NCBI RefSeq assembly: GCF_900313035.1
Contig: NZ_OMPS01000009.1
Location: forward strand, 62,103 to 126,102
Length of the DNA stretch: 64,000 bases
From: Ruegeria sp. EL01
GTDB lineage: Bacteria; Pseudomonadota; Alphaproteobacteria; Rhodobacterales; Rhodobacteraceae
Direction: 5' to 3'
Positions 36,373-44,727 of this stretch are shown piece after piece; position 1 is the stretch's first letter, and every line of letters starts with the position of its first letter. The notes under the pieces are model-generated. The model searched no databases. It had not been told where the DNA came from and worked only from the letters and a program-made list of their open reading frames with translations. A program made the position numbers and the translations under genes.

Positions 36373-36588
36373 ATGAAAGAACTATTGCGCAGCACCGATC
36401 CGACAATCCTGGCTTTTGCATCCGCTCTTCTTGAAGGCGAGGATATAGACTGCTTTCAGATGGACGTAAATATGAGCATCCTCGAAGGAGGCATCGGAAT
36501 CTTCCCGCGTCGCCTTATGGTCCGTACGGATGATTTAACGCGGGCCGAACGTGTCATGCGCGACAATGAGATACCGTTAGGGCGATGA
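36373..36588 (+). CDS. DUF2007 domain protein
   Basis: The 71-residue protein (MKELLRSTDPTILAFASALL, EGEDIDCFQMD, RLMVRTDDLTRAERVM) matches the short DUF2007 family, a ferredoxin-like fold sometimes labelled putative signal transducing protein. Function is unknown. Its stop overlaps the methyltransferase ATG (ATGA). Confidence 0.88.
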   Translation: MKELLRSTDPTILAFASALLEGEDIDCFQMDVNMSILEGGIGIFPRRLMVRTDDLTRAERVMRDNEIPLGR

Positions 36589-37349
36589 CCCGGTTCAAAG
36601 ACAGTGATCTGACGTGCAACGCCTTTCTGGGCGGGCAGGTACAGCTGTTGCAGCCTTTGTCAGGCTACCGCGCCGGTGTTGATCCTGTTCTGCTGGCAGC
36701 ATCTGTACCCGCCCAACCCGGACAGTCTGTTCTCGAGTTGGGTTGCGGGGCCGGGGCCGCCATTCTGTGCCTTGCAGCGCGAATCCCGGGATTGCGATTG
36801 ACCGGAGTTGAGTTGCAGCCACCCTATGCCGATCTGGCCCGTCGAAATGCCGATCAGAACCGGATTCAACTGGACGTCGTCGAGGCTGATTTGAACGCCT
36901 TACCGGAAGATCTCCGGAACCGGATGTTCGACCACGTGATCGCAAATCCGCCCTACTATCGCCCGGGGGCACATAGCCCTGCGTCAGACTCAGGACGAAG
37001 TATTGCATTGGGTGAGAAGACACCGCTGATGGATTGGATAGCGGTTGCGGCCAAAAGGCTCGCCCCGCGAGGTTACCTGCATATGATCCAAAAAGCGGAA
37101 CGCCTGCCCGATGTTCTGTCAGCCTGTGCAAGCAGGTTGGGCTCCGTCGAAGTTTTGCCGCTGTGCGCGCGCACCGGTCGCGAGGCTGAACTGGTCGTCA
37201 TGCGCGCGCGCAAAGGGGGTGGCGCGGCGTTTCGGTTGCATGCCCCGTTGATTCTGCACGAGGGCGACCGGCACATGAAAGATGGCGACAGCTATACGCC
37301 CGAAGTTTCGGCTGTATTGCGCGCGGGTGCGGCGCTTCCCCGGTTTTAG
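36585..37349 (+). CDS. TrmN6-like SAM-dependent methyltransferase
   Basis: The 254-residue class I methyltransferase carries VLELGCGAGAAILCLAARIPG (SAM-binding motif I), a GVELQPPYADLARRNA strand, and VIANPPYYRPG, the NPPY motif of N6-adenine methyltransferases. Together with its length this fits tRNA1(Val) A37 N6-methyltransferase (TrmN6/YfiC). It is coupled to the DUF2007 gene. Confidence 0.85.
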   Translation: MTRFKDSDLTCNAFLGGQVQLLQPLSGYRAGVDPVLLAASVPAQPGQSVLELGCGAGAAILCLAARIPGLRLTGVELQPPYADLARRNADQNRIQLDVVEADLNALPEDLRNRMFDHVIANPPYYRPGAHSPASDSGRSIALGEKTPLMDWIAVAAKRLAPRGYLHMIQKAERLPDVLSACASRLGSVEVLPLCARTGREAELVVMRARKGGGAAFRLHAPLILHEGDRHMKDGDSYTPEVSAVLRAGAALPRF

Positions 37350-37442
37350 CAGCAATAAGCAATGACCAGCCGATTTTGTCGGATTTATTACAGATTCTGT
37401 GCGTCTGCGGCGTGACAGGCTGGATATGATGTGATCAACTTC

Positions 37443-37465
37443 TTACGTATCACTCAGACACGTAA
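37443..37465 (+). promoter_or_regulatory. Small inverted repeat next to the DUF465 ribosome binding site
   Basis: TTACGT (37443-37448) and ACGTAA (37460-37465) form a 6-bp stem with an 11-base loop, ending directly before AAGAAGGAGG, the ribosome binding site of the small DUF465 gene. It could be a small operator or leader hairpin. Confidence 0.3.
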
Positions 37466-37480
37466 AGAAGGAGGATCGCC

Positions 37481-37645
37481 ATGAGCGTGAGCGCACATCT
37501 GACGGAACTGAAGAAGAAGCACGAAACTCTCGGTCACGAAGTGGAACAGGCCCAACGCTCGCCAGGTATCGATGATCTCCATGTCGCCCAGCTCAAGAAA
37601 CAAAAGCTAAAGTTGAAAGAAGAGATCGAACGCCTGTCTGCTTAA
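37481..37645 (+). CDS. DUF465 (YdcH-like) small coiled-coil protein
   Basis: A 54-residue highly charged helical protein: MSVSAHLTELKKKHETLGHE, a short turn (SPGIDDL), then AQLKKQKLKLKEEIERL. This two-helix layout and length are diagnostic of the DUF465/YdcH family, of unknown function. A strong AAGGAGG lies 8 bases before the ATG. The stop overlaps the end of the convergent DMT transporter gene by four bases. Confidence 0.88.
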   Translation: MSVSAHLTELKKKHETLGHEVEQAQRSPGIDDLHVAQLKKQKLKLKEEIERLSA

Positions 37646-38508
37646 GGGCGCAGGCTGGCGCGTGCCGCAATCACGGCACCACCAGTGATCAACAGAGCTG
37701 CGATCGCCAGCCCCCAGGTCGGGGCGGCGATCCCTGCCACCACCAAGACCAGCGTAGACAAAAGTGGAGCCGCATATGATGCGGTTCCTAGAATTTGAAT
37801 ATCGCCACGCTTGACCCCGATATCCCAGACATAAAACGCCAGCCCGACCGGCCCCAGACCCAGCGCAAGCACTGAAATCCAACTGATTGTGGTCGTGGGC
37901 CAAACGGTTTCTTCTATTGCCAGATGCAGCACTGCAGATGCAATTGCCGCTGCGATACAAAACACGGCAACAGAACTGGTGGGTGTATCACCCAGACGAC
38001 GGGACAGAACCGAATAGCCAGACCAGGTCAGCGCGCACAGTAGTGCCAAAGCATATCCAGGAACGTGTTGGGTCTGAAAACCAGCGCTGCCGCCACCGCT
38101 AATGATGACAGCGGCCCCGATAAAGCCAAGGCTTGCACCAATCAAATGGCCGAGGCGAAGGTGTTCGCCGGGCAACAGGCCGGAAAACAAAACGATCAAC
38201 AATGGCCAGAGATACGCGATTAGCCCGGCTTCGGCTGCGGGCGCCATGCGCAGCGCCGAAAAATACAGGGCGTGATAGCCAAGCAATCCCAAGGCGCCGA
38301 ATAGGTAAGTTGTCCAGCGCACTTGCCTCAACTGGCTGAAGCCGCCCGAGAGCCAGGTCCAGATCAGGCCAAGCGTTCCGCCTATGGAAAAGCAGATTGT
38401 GTTCAGCAGCAGCGGCGGTGTGGGCGCAGAGCCAACTGTGAACAATGCCAGTAGGGCCCATAGCAAAACAGCGCCAAAACCAATTGATGTTGCGCGCATT
38501 CTGGTCAC
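37642..38508 (-). CDS. DMT (EamA) family transporter
   Basis: The 288-residue protein has about ten helices arranged as two EamA repeats, with GLIAYLWPLLIVLFSGLLPGE and the second-repeat LSWVSVLALGLGPVGLAFYVWDIGVKRGDIQILGTASYAAPLLSTL-type block (here interrupted only by local differences). The pattern is close to aromatic amino acid exporters of the YddG type. Start is GTG, overlapping the LysR stop (GTGA), so regulator and transporter are one unit. Confidence 0.88.
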   Translation of the reverse strand: MTRMRATSIGFGAVLLWALLALFTVGSAPTPPLLLNTICFSIGGTLGLIWTWLSGGFSQLRQVRWTTYLFGALGLLGYHALYFSALRMAPAAEAGLIAYLWPLLIVLFSGLLPGEHLRLGHLIGASLGFIGAAVIISGGGSAGFQTQHVPGYALALLCALTWSGYSVLSRRLGDTPTSSVAVFCIAAAIASAVLHLAIEETVWPTTTISWISVLALGLGPVGLAFYVWDIGVKRGDIQILGTASYAAPLLSTLVLVVAGIAAPTWGLAIAALLITGGAVIAARASLRP

Positions 38509-39452
38509 TGCCCGGGCACCTCTTCTATCGGGATGATTTTGAATGCATCCGATATATGCGCGGTCTTTTCAATCTCGGTTATGAACCAGTCCCGGAATGC
38601 CGCGATCTGAGGTCGCTGCTCTGCGCCGGGCAGGCACAAAAAGCGGAAACGCCCCTTTGTTTCAATTGCAAGTTTAAACGGTGCGACCAGCCGTCCTTCG
38701 GAAAGGTCTTTCAATATCATGGCGCGGCGACCCAAAGCGACACCGACCCCAGCAACAGCCGCATCGATCGCATGATCCGCATTCGAGAAATATGCGCCAT
38801 GGGTTGGGACAAAATCCACCCCGGCTGCCCGGAACCACGCAGGCCAATCACAGGGCGGCTTAAGGAAGCTGATCGACTCATCGTGAATCAGAGGTGCGTC
38901 CTTTAAGCTCTCTGGTGTTGTGAATTGTTCGGCCAGTTCCGGCGTCATAACCGGTGTCAGCCATTCCTTTCGAACTGGCACCGAGTAAAGGTCGTTATCC
39001 TGCCCATAGCCAAATCGAATGGCCACATCCACATCGTCCCGTTCCAGATCCATAATGCGCAATGTTGCCGAGAATTTCAGGTCGATTTCCGGATGCGCGC
39101 GCGCGAATTCATACAGGCGCGGAGCGAGCCATTTGGCTGTCAACGCAGGGCCGGCTGTCACTGTCAGGCTGTTGTCATCCTCTTGTCGCCGTGCCGTACG
39201 CCAAGCCGCTTGCAGGGCCGCAAACCCTTCGGCGGCACCAGGGGCCAACGCCTGACCTGCCTCGGTCAGTTCAACGGCGCGATTGAGGCGGCGGAACAGG
39301 GGGCGGCCCAGATGCTCCTCTAGCGATTTTATTTGAAACGATAGGGCTGCCGGCGTGACGTGTAGCTCGGCTGCCGCTTTTGCAAACGACATATGGCGTG
39401 CTGCCGCGTCAAAGGCGCGTAAAGCGGTTAGAGGGGGCAGATAGTCACTCAT
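38505..39452 (-). CDS. LysR family transcriptional regulator, GcvA-like
   Basis: The 315-residue protein starts LPPLTALRAFDAAARHMSFAKAAAELHVTPAALSFQIKSLE, a LysR winged helix of the GcvA type (LTPAALSFQIK). A periplasmic-binding-like effector domain follows (LTVTAGPALTAKWLAPRL, DVAIRFGYG, GVALGRRAMILKDLSEGRLVAPF). The downstream transporter overlaps it, so it probably regulates that gene and the divergent small gene at 39.57 kb. The inducer is unknown. Confidence 0.93.
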   Translation of the reverse strand: MSDYLPPLTALRAFDAAARHMSFAKAAAELHVTPAALSFQIKSLEEHLGRPLFRRLNRAVELTEAGQALAPGAAEGFAALQAAWRTARRQEDDNSLTVTAGPALTAKWLAPRLYEFARAHPEIDLKFSATLRIMDLERDDVDVAIRFGYGQDNDLYSVPVRKEWLTPVMTPELAEQFTTPESLKDAPLIHDESISFLKPPCDWPAWFRAAGVDFVPTHGAYFSNADHAIDAAVAGVGVALGRRAMILKDLSEGRLVAPFKLAIETKGRFRFLCLPGAEQRPQIAAFRDWFITEIEKTAHISDAFKIIPIEEVPGQ

Positions 39453-39566
39453 TTTATGGTCAAGAATTTCTTACCTGAATGATCGAATAAGCTCGTTTGT
39501 TTGCCTTGAATTAAAGGCGCATACTCAGGGCAGGTCAAACGAAACTGATCTGAAGGGAACTTTGCC

Positions 39567-39677
39567 ATGATCGAGGTCATAACCAACCCCGCAGCGGCCC
39601 GCGCCTATCAGCGGGCCCATCTTGAGCGTTCCAAGGCTGTTACCAATGCGTTGAGCTGGTTGTTCGGTTCCCGCTGA
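39567..39677 (+). CDS. Small 36-residue hypothetical protein, divergent from lysR-type gene
   Basis: A 36-residue ORF, MIEVITNPAAARAYQRAHLE then RSKAVTNALSWLFGSR, begins with ATG behind GAAGGGAAC and is divergent from the LysR gene. The RAYxRAHxER segment followed by a hydrophobic/amphipathic helix with a terminal WLF resembles short roseobacter peptides of unknown function (DUF1127-like in style). A stem-loop at 39711-39734 follows. Its reality rests on the good ribosome binding site and composition. Confidence 0.6.
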   Translation: MIEVITNPAAARAYQRAHLERSKAVTNALSWLFGSR

Positions 39678-39710
39678 ACGCAGCGCGCGCGTTCTTACGG
39701 GATACAAGAA

Positions 39711-39734
39711 GGGCCGGTCCAGAAGGACCGGCCC
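39711..39734 (-). terminator. Rho-independent-type terminator of phbB (possibly bidirectional)
   Basis: GGGCCGGTCC-AGAA-GGACCGGCCC is a perfect 10-bp stem with a four-base loop. On the minus strand it lies 22 bases past the phbB stop and is followed by TTCTTG. On the plus strand it lies 33 bases past the small 36-codon gene, so it may end both transcripts. Confidence 0.75.
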
Positions 39735-39755
39735 AGTTCGTTAATAGTTTGCTTT

Positions 39756-40478
39756 CTAGGCGAAGAATTGTGCGCCGTTGGCGGAAATCGTGGAGCCATT
39801 GATGAACTGAGAATCGTCCGAGGCTAAGAACGCCACACAACGTGCGATTTCCTCAGGTTCACCCAAGCGGCCCGCGGGGATTTGGCCGATGATAGATTCG
39901 CGCACTTTCTCGGGCACGGCCATGACCATTTCAGTCGCGATATAGCCCGGACAGATCGCGTTCGCAGTGATACCGGCGCGCGCGCCTTCCTGCGCCAGCG
40001 ACTTGACGATACCCAGATCGCCCGCTTTGGTGGCCGCATAGTTCGTCTGAGCAAACTGGCCTTTCTGTCCGTTGATCGAACTGATGACGATTACACGACC
40101 AAACTTCCGCTCACGCATGCCGGGCCAGATCGGGTGCACAGTGTTGAAGACGCCGGTCAGGTTGGTGTCAATCACCTGATGCCATTGTTCCGGGGTCATC
40201 TTGTGGAACGGCGCGTCACGGGTGATGCCAGCGTTGGCCACAACGATATCGATCGGGCCAACTTCAGCCTCGACTTTCTCGATGCCTGCCTTCGATTCAT
40301 CATAGTCGGCGACGTTCCATTTGTAAGTGGCGATGCCGGTTTCTTCTGTAAACTTCGCCGCGGCTTCGTCATTCCCCGCATAGGTGGCTGCAACATTGCA
40401 TCCTTCGGCCTTGAGCGCCTTGGAAATTGCTGCGCCGATGCCGCGAGAGCCGCCGGTGACGAGTGCTGTACGTGCCAT
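39756..40478 (-). CDS. phbB: Acetoacetyl-CoA reductase
   Basis: PhbB reduces acetoacetyl-CoA with NADPH to (R)-3-hydroxybutyryl-CoA for polyhydroxybutyrate. The 240-residue short-chain dehydrogenase has ALVTGGSRGIGAAISKAL, VVANAGIT, VISSINGQKGQFAQTNYAATKAG (catalytic Ser, Tyr, Lys) and the reductase-specific INGQKGQFGQxNY-type block. A GGAGG ribosome binding site precedes the ATG. Although phbA lies upstream on the same strand, a strong terminator separates them. Confidence 0.96.
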   Translation of the reverse strand: MARTALVTGGSRGIGAAISKALKAEGCNVAATYAGNDEAAAKFTEETGIATYKWNVADYDESKAGIEKVEAEVGPIDIVVANAGITRDAPFHKMTPEQWHQVIDTNLTGVFNTVHPIWPGMRERKFGRVIVISSINGQKGQFAQTNYAATKAGDLGIVKSLAQEGARAGITANAICPGYIATEMVMAVPEKVRESIIGQIPAGRLGEPEEIARCVAFLASDDSQFINGSTISANGAQFFA

Positions 40479-40616
40479 TTAGGAATCCTCCAAATTTAAT
40501 CGCCTTGGTAATGCTGTTACTCTGCGAGAGAGCTGTGCGCAATATTGTTTCGTCCAGATTGCTTTCTTTCTGTTCGTCAATATTGTCGCATGCAAGTGAT
40601 AGAATTGAATTGTAAC

Positions 40617-40643
40617 AAAAAGGGGCGCCGACAGGGCGCCCCT
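40617..40643 (-). terminator. Rho-independent terminator of phbA
   Basis: AGGGGCGCC and its complement GGCGCCCCT enclose a five-base loop (stem 40621-40643). Read on the minus strand the stem is followed by TTTTTGTTACA. It lies 22 bases beyond the phbA stop, so phbA and phbB are not a simple operon. Confidence 0.85.
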
Positions 40644-40664
40644 TGTACGTTTTTGTCAGCGCAA

Positions 40665-41840
40665 TTAGTCGCGCTCCACGCACAGGGCGACGCCCATGCC
40701 GCCACCGATACACAGGGTCGCGAGACCCTTTTTCGCATCGCGGCGTTTCATTTCGAACAACAGCGTGTTCAGGACACGGCAACCGGATGCGCCGATCGGG
40801 TGCCCAATTGCGATGGCGCCACCGTTGACGTTCACGATTGATGGATCCCAGCCCATATCCTTGTTCACGGCACAGGCCTGCGCTGCGAAGGCTTCATTGG
40901 CTTCGACCAAATCCAGATCGTCAACCGACCAGCCTGCCTTTTCCAGCGCCTTGCGCGACGCGTAGATCGGGCCAACGCCCATGATCGATGGGTCCAAACC
41001 AGCGGTGGCGTAAGACGCGATACGTGCCAAAGGCTCAATCCCGCGCTTTTCGGCGTTTTCGGCCGACATTAGCAGGGTGGCCGCGGCGCCATCATTCAGA
41101 CCGGATGCGTTAGCGGCTGTGACCGAACCGTCCTTGGCGAAAGCGGGACGCAGCTTGGCCATGGCCTCCATGGTTGCGCCGTGACGGATGTATTCATCCT
41201 TATCCATCACAATATCGCCCTTACGGGTCTTGATGATGAACGGAATGATTTCGTCGGCGAATTTGCCAGCCTTCTGCGCGGCCTCGGCTTTGTTTTGCGA
41301 CGCAACAGCGAATTCGTCCTGTGTATCGCGGTTGATCTGCCATTTCTCGGCAACATTTTCGGCGGTCTGACCCATGTGATAGCCGTTGAAGGCATCCCAC
41401 AGACCGTCACGGATCATCGTATCAATGTACTTCATGTCACCCATCTTGTGACCGGCGCGCATCGCTGCGGCATGGGGTGACAATGACATGTTCTCTTGTC
41501 CACCGGCGGCCACGATATCGGCGTCACCCAGTTGGATGTGCTGAGCGCCCAATGCGACAGCGCGCAGACCCGAGCCGCAGACCTGGTTGATACCCCAAGC
41601 GGCGCTTTCCTGCGGCAAGCCGGCGTTGATATGCGCCTGACGCGCGGGGTTCTGGCCCTGAGCGGCGGTCAGCACCTGGCCCATGATGGTTTCGCTTACT
41701 TCACCTTTGTCGATCCCGGCGCGTTCGACGACTGCTTCCAGGACGGCAGCGCCCAGATCGTGTGCAGGGGTGGTCGCAAACGAACCGCTAAAGCTGCCGA
41801 CACCTGTGCGTGCGGCGGATGCGATTACTACGTTGGTCAT
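40665..41840 (-). CDS. phbA: Acetyl-CoA C-acetyltransferase (beta-ketothiolase)
   Basis: PhbA condenses two acetyl-CoA to acetoacetyl-CoA. The 391-residue thiolase has the nucleophilic cysteine in [51 protein letters not shown] (His) and the C-terminal [17 protein letters not shown] (Cys). Length and motifs are those of biosynthetic thiolases. A PhaR-like dyad lies about 125 bases upstream, consistent with control by cellular polyhydroxybutyrate. Confidence 0.97.
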   Translation of the reverse strand: MTNVVIASAARTGVGSFSGSFATTPAHDLGAAVLEAVVERAGIDKGEVSETIMGQVLTAAQGQNPARQAHINAGLPQESAAWGINQVCGSGLRAVALGAQHIQLGDADIVAAGGQENMSLSPHAAAMRAGHKMGDMKYIDTMIRDGLWDAFNGYHMGQTAENVAEKWQINRDTQDEFAVASQNKAEAAQKAGKFADEIIPFIIKTRKGDIVMDKDEYIRHGATMEAMAKLRPAFAKDGSVTAANASGLNDGAAATLLMSAENAEKRGIEPLARIASYATAGLDPSIMGVGPIYASRKALEKAGWSVDDLDLVEANEAFAAQACAVNKDMGWDPSIVNVNGGAIAIGHPIGASGCRVLNTLLFEMKRRDAKKGLATLCIGGGMGVALCVERD

Positions 41841-41891
41841 AAAATCAGTCCTTTACCGTCATGGTCCTGTGGGAAATCTGACGGCGCAGGT

Positions 41892-41954
41892 GGCAGAGAG
41901 GCTCTCTCCCGGTATCAGAGCGCCTCATGATCCCCCGCTCCAGCACTCTCTGCC
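41892..41954 (-). promoter_or_regulatory. Long inverted repeat in the phbA leader
   Basis: GGCAGAGAG (41892-41900) and CTCTCTGCC (41946-41954) are perfect 9-base complements, 45 bases apart. In a phbA transcript starting near the dyad at 41964-41979 they would close a leader hairpin about 50 bases upstream of the start codon. Function unknown. Confidence 0.35.
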
Positions 41955-41963
41955 ATAGCGTAA

Positions 41964-41979
41964 TGCTGCACGCGCAGCA
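41964..41979. promoter_or_regulatory. PhaR-like operator upstream of phbA
   Basis: TGCTGC-ACGC-GCAGCA is a perfect 6-base dyad with a four-base centre. It contains CTGC-N4-GCAG, the type of TGC-rich site reported for the polyhydroxybutyrate-sensing repressor PhaR in Paracoccus and Rhodobacter. It lies 124 bases upstream of the phbA ATG in the only non-coding stretch in front of the gene. Confidence 0.55.
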
Positions 41980-42035
41980 ACGGACAGCTTGTCTCAGCAG
42001 TGTTGGGGGCGATCTGTCGCAACAGCGTTGTTCGG

Positions 42036-42869
42036 CTAAGTTCCTGTTTTTGACATTGTTTCCTGTTTCCAGGGCGGCGTGACCGATGGTGCACCAAACA
42101 GGAAGCCCTGCAGACAATCAACGCCGCTGGCGATCAGGAACTCTGCATCTTGTTGAGTTTCGACCGATTCGGCCGTTACCAGAATTTCGAACTCCCGAGC
42201 CACCGCGATCAAAGCGCGAACCAGCGCCTGATTGTCCGGGTTCTCGCTGATCCCCCGAATGAACTGCCCGTCGATCTTGGCGGCATCAAACAGGAATTCG
42301 CGAAAATGGCGAAAACTGAAATTACTGGCGCCGAAGTCGTCCAGTGCAAAAGCAATGCCGCGTTCCTGTAGGCGATCCATAAAGTCCACAACAAGTTCGG
42401 GGACTTGCATCGCTGAGCTTTCCGAGATCTCGAGGATCAAACGTTCGCCCACGCTTGCGTCCTTTTTCAGAAACCTGTCCAACACTCGGGACCAGCGGGC
42501 GTAACCGATTGATCGGGCCGACATGTTTATGGACAATCGGATGGCAGGATTTCGACCAAGTGTGCGCAAACCCATTTCCAGCGCGACGCAATCCAGTTCC
42601 CGCCCAATCGGTGTGTTTTCGACCTGAGGCATGAAGTCCCGCGCGGGAATGGCGCGACCGGTTTCGTCAAGGACGCGAATAAAGCCTTCATAAAAGGCAA
42701 CTCCACGTGGAGGATGTGCTTGCATGACGGGTTGAAACGCCAGCTTGCATTGCTTGTGTTTCACCGCATCCGTTGCCATCTGAACCACCGAGCGGTCCCT
42801 GGTCGAGACTGCAGCGTTCAACGGGCTTTCGGAGCCTTCGGGAAGATCTGCAAGCTTCTTGTCCCGCAT
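42036..42869 (-). CDS. EAL domain protein (cyclic-di-GMP phosphodiesterase-like)
   Basis: From the ATG at 42869, which has AGGGAA upstream, the protein is 277 residues; a GTG at 42911 without a ribosome binding site would add 14. It is a stand-alone EAL domain. The EAL signature reads YEGFIRV (E-G-F). NMSARS, LILEISES, FALDDFGASN, DAAKIDGQFI and TAESVETQQDAEFL retain the metal ligands and catalytic Glu/Lys, ending QGFLFGAP. It lacks GGDEF or sensor domains. It could hydrolyse c-di-GMP; the altered loop makes activity uncertain. Confidence 0.85.
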   Translation of the reverse strand: MRDKKLADLPEGSESPLNAAVSTRDRSVVQMATDAVKHKQCKLAFQPVMQAHPPRGVAFYEGFIRVLDETGRAIPARDFMPQVENTPIGRELDCVALEMGLRTLGRNPAIRLSINMSARSIGYARWSRVLDRFLKKDASVGERLILEISESSAMQVPELVVDFMDRLQERGIAFALDDFGASNFSFRHFREFLFDAAKIDGQFIRGISENPDNQALVRALIAVAREFEILVTAESVETQQDAEFLIASGVDCLQGFLFGAPSVTPPWKQETMSKTGT

Positions 42870-42967
42870 GAGCAAGGGTTCCCTGTGTGACGCCGAACGT
42901 GGGTTCGTCACAGTTTCAGGGCAAACAGGTGAATCTGCAGTTAAGATTTTTCAGAAAATATGAGCGG

Positions 42968-43147
42968 TCAGCGTGCGGACTGCGCCAGCGTGGCTGCGGC
43001 CCCAACAACGGCCCCCATCGCGCCTAGAACCATCATTACAAAACCCAAGGCGATCAAAGCAGTCACAGCGGTGCCGATTGCAGCAATCATCGCCAGTACC
43101 AGACCCAAGAGCCCGATAACAGTTGATACGGTTGTTACGCGGTTCAT
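42968..43147 (-). CDS. Small two-helix membrane protein
   Basis: The 59-residue product starts at the ATG at 43147, which has GGAGG five bases upstream. It is almost entirely hydrophobic, with two predicted helices (VSTVIGLLGLVLAMIAAIGTA and TALIALGFVMMVLGAMGAVVGAA). No family is recognised. It stands alone between the EAL gene and the sterol desaturase gene, all on the minus strand. Confidence 0.65.
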   Translation of the reverse strand: MNRVTTVSTVIGLLGLVLAMIAAIGTAVTALIALGFVMMVLGAMGAVVGAAATLAQSAR

Positions 43148-43240
43148 TCTGGCCTCCGGAAACTCATACTCCACACATGACGCCCGATATGGGGCGTGAG
43201 GGCCGGATTACAAGGCTAATAGGCTTTGCTCGCGAAGTCG

Positions 43241-44212
43241 TCAGGCCTGTTTCGTCCGAGTACTAGGCGGATTTTCGTCAAATTGCTCGAAACCGGGCGT
43301 TCCGCGATCATTCGGGTGCCTGTCCAGATGCTTTTTCTTGATCTGCTCCGAGCTGTCGCGACTGCCATCGTGACTGTAACCGGGCGGGGCAAAGCAATAG
43401 GCAAGTCGTTGGCGTATGGTCAGACCCGGCTGAGTCGCGTCGCGCCAAATGCCGACCCACTCGTGAAACGCCACGCGCAACGGGTTGAACGTGCCGATAT
43501 TGTGGACCAGCCCATAGTCGACGCGGTCATCTTCCTGCTCAGGCACGAAGGTTCCAAACATCTTGTCCCAGATGATGAAGACACCCGCGTAGTTGCAATC
43601 CAGATAGCGCGCATTGCGTCCGTGATGGGCACGGTGATGACTGGGGGTGTTCATCACGGCCTCGAACCAGCGGGGCATTTTACCGATGGCTTCGGTGTGA
43701 ATCCAGAACTGGTAGATCAGGTTCAGACCCCCGCAGAACAAAACCAAGGCCGGGTGGAACCCCAGCAAGATCAGCGGCGCGCGTACGACCATCATGAACG
43801 TAAAGGTATAGGTCCAGGTCTGCCGCAGCGCCGTAGTCAGGTTGTAGTGCTGCGAGCTGTGGTGGTTCACATGGCTGGCCCAGACCCAGCGGATACGATG
43901 ACCGAACCGGTGAACCCAGTAATAGCGCAAATCGTCCAGGACAAAGCATAGAAGGATGATTGGGATCGACGTGCCCAGATTCAGGGGCGTGATCTGCCAG
44001 AGCCACATGAAAAACGCATAAGCGATGAAGCCTAACAGGAAGCCCGAGGCGATGTTTCCGGCCCCCATGATCAGCGAGGTCACCGCGTCGCGCGTTTCAT
44101 AGCGTCCGCCTTTACCTTTGATTGCGATCCACACGAACTCGGCCAGAATGGCAGCGATGAAAAACGGGACGGCCCATTGGACGGCGTCGGGAAAACTCAC
44201 TTGGTCGGTCAT
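43241..44212 (-). CDS. Sterol desaturase/fatty acid hydroxylase family protein
   Basis: The 323-residue membrane protein has the ordered histidine clusters of the di-iron hydroxylase superfamily: HRFGH, HVNHHSSQHYN and HRAHHGRNARYLDCNYAG. Several helices flank them, and a charged C-terminal tail of about 50 residues follows. Substrate could be a fatty acid, ornithine lipid or carotenoid. The start at 44212 overlaps the stop of the preceding gene (ATGA). Confidence 0.88.
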   Translation of the reverse strand: MTDQVSFPDAVQWAVPFFIAAILAEFVWIAIKGKGGRYETRDAVTSLIMGAGNIASGFLLGFIAYAFFMWLWQITPLNLGTSIPIILLCFVLDDLRYYWVHRFGHRIRWVWASHVNHHSSQHYNLTTALRQTWTYTFTFMMVVRAPLILLGFHPALVLFCGGLNLIYQFWIHTEAIGKMPRWFEAVMNTPSHHRAHHGRNARYLDCNYAGVFIIWDKMFGTFVPEQEDDRVDYGLVHNIGTFNPLRVAFHEWVGIWRDATQPGLTIRQRLAYCFAPPGYSHDGSRDSSEQIKKKHLDRHPNDRGTPGFEQFDENPPSTRTKQA

Positions 44213-44595
44213 GCAGGCTCCATCAGATGTCGCCAGTGGGCGCATTCTGTTTCGTCAAGGCGGATGATCGTGCCGGGGGTTGCAAAATCGTGGAACTGAA
44301 CCTCAAACCCATCCGGGTGTTCGATCCAGTCAAAATCCACCAGATGCCGCGCCACGGTGTCAGCACCAAAGGACCACAGCAGCCCCGGGCCCGTTTCCGT
44401 GCGTATCAGAGCCGAATGGCGATCATGGGACACCGTGACATCAATGATCGCGTCATCCGGCGCGTGACGCAGCCACTGATCCCGTGCGATATCAGCCGTC
44501 AACTCGCGCTGCGCGGACTTGCCGGTCAGATGCAGAAGCAGCGTGATCCCGGTGATTCCAACAACCACCAGAACCAGTAGAATTTCGAGCGGCAT
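44209..44595 (-). CDS. Hypothetical membrane-anchored protein coupled to the desaturase gene
   Basis: Starting at the ATG at 44595 (AGGAGG five bases upstream) the protein is 128 residues. One N-terminal helix (LEILLVLVVVGITGITLLLHL) is followed by a soluble domain with alternating beta pattern (AIIDVTVSHDRHSALIRTET, GFEVQFHDFATPGTIIRLDE). No motif is recognised. Tight coupling by ATGA to the hydroxylase suggests a partner role. Confidence 0.7.
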   Translation of the reverse strand: MPLEILLVLVVVGITGITLLLHLTGKSAQRELTADIARDQWLRHAPDDAIIDVTVSHDRHSALIRTETGPGLLWSFGADTVARHLVDFDWIEHPDGFEVQFHDFATPGTIIRLDETECAHWRHLMEPA

Positions 44596-44727
44596 ACCAT
44601 CCTCCTGACGCAAAACTGCAAAGTCAGGACAGGTCTGTCAAAGGTGGCGTCGCGTCATGGCAGCTTGCAACTTCGTGCGGCCTAGCCACACAGCGATCCC
44701 GAAAGCGGGAATAGAGCCCACAAAACC

